From Hetaerina americana (lineage: Eukaryota; Arthropoda; Insecta; Odonata; Calopterygidae), in the NCBI GenBank assembly GCA_022747635.1, contig JAKTNV010000024.1, forward strand, positions 3,626,665 to 3,690,664: 64,000 bases of DNA, read 5' to 3'. Made by a program: the position numbers and the translations under genes. Numbering within the stretch: position 1 is the stretch's first letter; every line of letters starts with the position of its first letter. The notes under the pieces are model-generated. The model was given only the letters and a program-made list of their open reading frames with translations. It did not search any database and was not told the DNA's origin. Shown here in pieces: positions 63,108 to 64,000 of this stretch.

Positions 63108-63691
63108 TAATTATTTCATTGAAGTTTGTATTTTACGAAATTGCTAGGTAATCTCCGTCCTCTATCATGGCGCCCTCCTACCTGAAATATTAAAATACCT
63201 ACTTGGTTGGTTTAAGACCGGAAAAATCACGTGAAACATCTTTTTGACAGCTTTAACCCAGACGAGTAAGTAAAAAAGGAACAAAGGTTGAGGGCTGAAT
63301 AAAGAATGATCATATAAAAGAATGAATACCTATTAATATGACTGTATCCATTAATATGACTGACGTGTTTGAATTAATTCTTACAAAATAATACGCATAA
63401 ATTTTGCCCGATATTAAAAAATTGGCTATCGTATAAGTACGAGTTGTCTTTTAGAAATTTTACTATCTCAAAATCATCCAAACAAAAAAGTTTAAACTTA
63501 CTCCTATGCCTTATTCTCTCTTTAATTGGTTCTATTTATTTATATTCAATTTAACGAATAATCAGTTGCTTGGCTAATAGTCTCCTTTTTACAAATAATG
63601 GGCTTAAATATGATGGGATTTATTCCCTTATTTGACTGTAAATACATACAAAGGATGAAATAAAATCTTTTCAAGCTGTTACTTTGACAGA
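63108..63691. other. Unassigned AT-rich noncoding DNA
   Basis: No recognised feature. A small direct repeat (CTATTAATATGACTG / CATTAATATGACTGA) occurs near 63331-63362. Confidence 0.4.
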
Positions 63692-63982
63692 AAAGATTTC
63701 AAATGGTGTTTTTGTTCATTTATTTCTAATTTTGTTATAGCCTTTTCGTCATAACTAGTTTTGATTATGAGATATTATCTCTTTTTAAAGGTCAAGCTTG
63801 AGGTAGAGGTCTTCTATCGTAAAATTCACAATCATTCAAAATCACATACTCGAAAGATTTCAAATAGTGTTTTTGTTCATTTATTTCTAATTTTGTTATA
63901 GCCTTTTCGTCATAACTAGTTTTGATTATGAGATATTATCTCTTTTTAAAGGTCAAGCTTGAGGTAGAGGTCTTCTATCGTA
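63692..63982 (+). repeat. Direct repeat, 130-bp unit with 161-bp period
   Basis: 63692-63821 (from AAAGATTTCAAATGGTG to CTTCTATCGTA) is repeated at 63853-63982 with one difference (ATGG versus ATAG). The 31-bp spacer is not obviously part of the unit. The repeat reaches to within 20 bases of the window end, so a longer array may continue outside. Confidence 0.95.
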
Positions 63983-64000
63983 TTAGAGTCTTAGTGTCTG

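Noticed and set aside
1..64000. CRISPR array, rRNA, bacterial operons or viral genes
   Set aside because: There are no spaced identical repeats of CRISPR type, no rRNA-like segments, no tightly packed genes and no viral domains. The sequence is eukaryotic noncoding DNA.

Overview
This is a eukaryotic, AT-rich, largely non-coding window. Its mobile elements point to an arthropod, most likely an insect: DD34D mariner transposases of the SETMAR-like kind, an endonuclease/reverse-transcriptase LINE of the type often mis-annotated as craniofacial development protein 2, and tRNA-derived SINEs. The species cannot be fixed from the sequence. I found no intact host gene. The longest open frames are transposon remnants, antisense shadows of LINEs, or frames across purine/pyrimidine-biased GC-rich islands. 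The window is best read as intergenic or long-intron DNA.

Layout. At 0-2.2 kb there is noncoding DNA with one CT-rich GC island. A decayed LINE on the plus strand (2.23-5.34 kb) carries a tRNA-derived SINE inside its endonuclease region. From 5.3 to 14.2 kb the DNA is AT-rich, with purine-rich patches, two G-quadruplex motifs and one AT microsatellite. At 14.22-14.63 kb is a compact module of two AT microsatellites with two interleaved inverted-repeat pairs and two hairpins; a related 74-bp core recurs at 26.15 kb. A second copy of the LINE lies at 19.5-21.7 kb, and two more fragments of the same or a very close family lie on the minus strand at 30.4-32.7 kb. Other SINE or tRNA-like units are at 23.3, 26.6-26.8 (minus), 55.4-55.7 and 62.3-62.5 (minus) kb.

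Three mariner-type elements of different lineages lie in the right half. The element at 44,945-46,265 is the youngest by appearance: 1,321 bp, TA on both sides, and 150-bp terminal inverted repeats with only two mismatches, but its transposase has two frameshifts. The others (51.3-52.3 kb minus, 57.5-58.7 kb plus) are badly decayed and each has lost the first catalytic aspartate region. At the right edge, 130 bp is repeated with a 161-bp period and one mismatch, possibly the start of a satellite array.

GC-rich, strand-asymmetric islands recur through the window (about 0.7-1.5, 13.4-13.8, 18.3-19.1, 27.9-29.3, 38.0-39.4, 43.0-43.5, 52.6-53.1, 56.2-56.8 and 59.3-60.05 kb). The one at 38.0-39.4 kb is CpG-rich and is the best candidate for a host promoter or 5' exon, but nothing in it is a recognisable protein. 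No clearly novel biological system is visible. The most unusual structures are the long-TIR mariner, the hairpin/AT-microsatellite module and the terminal direct repeat.
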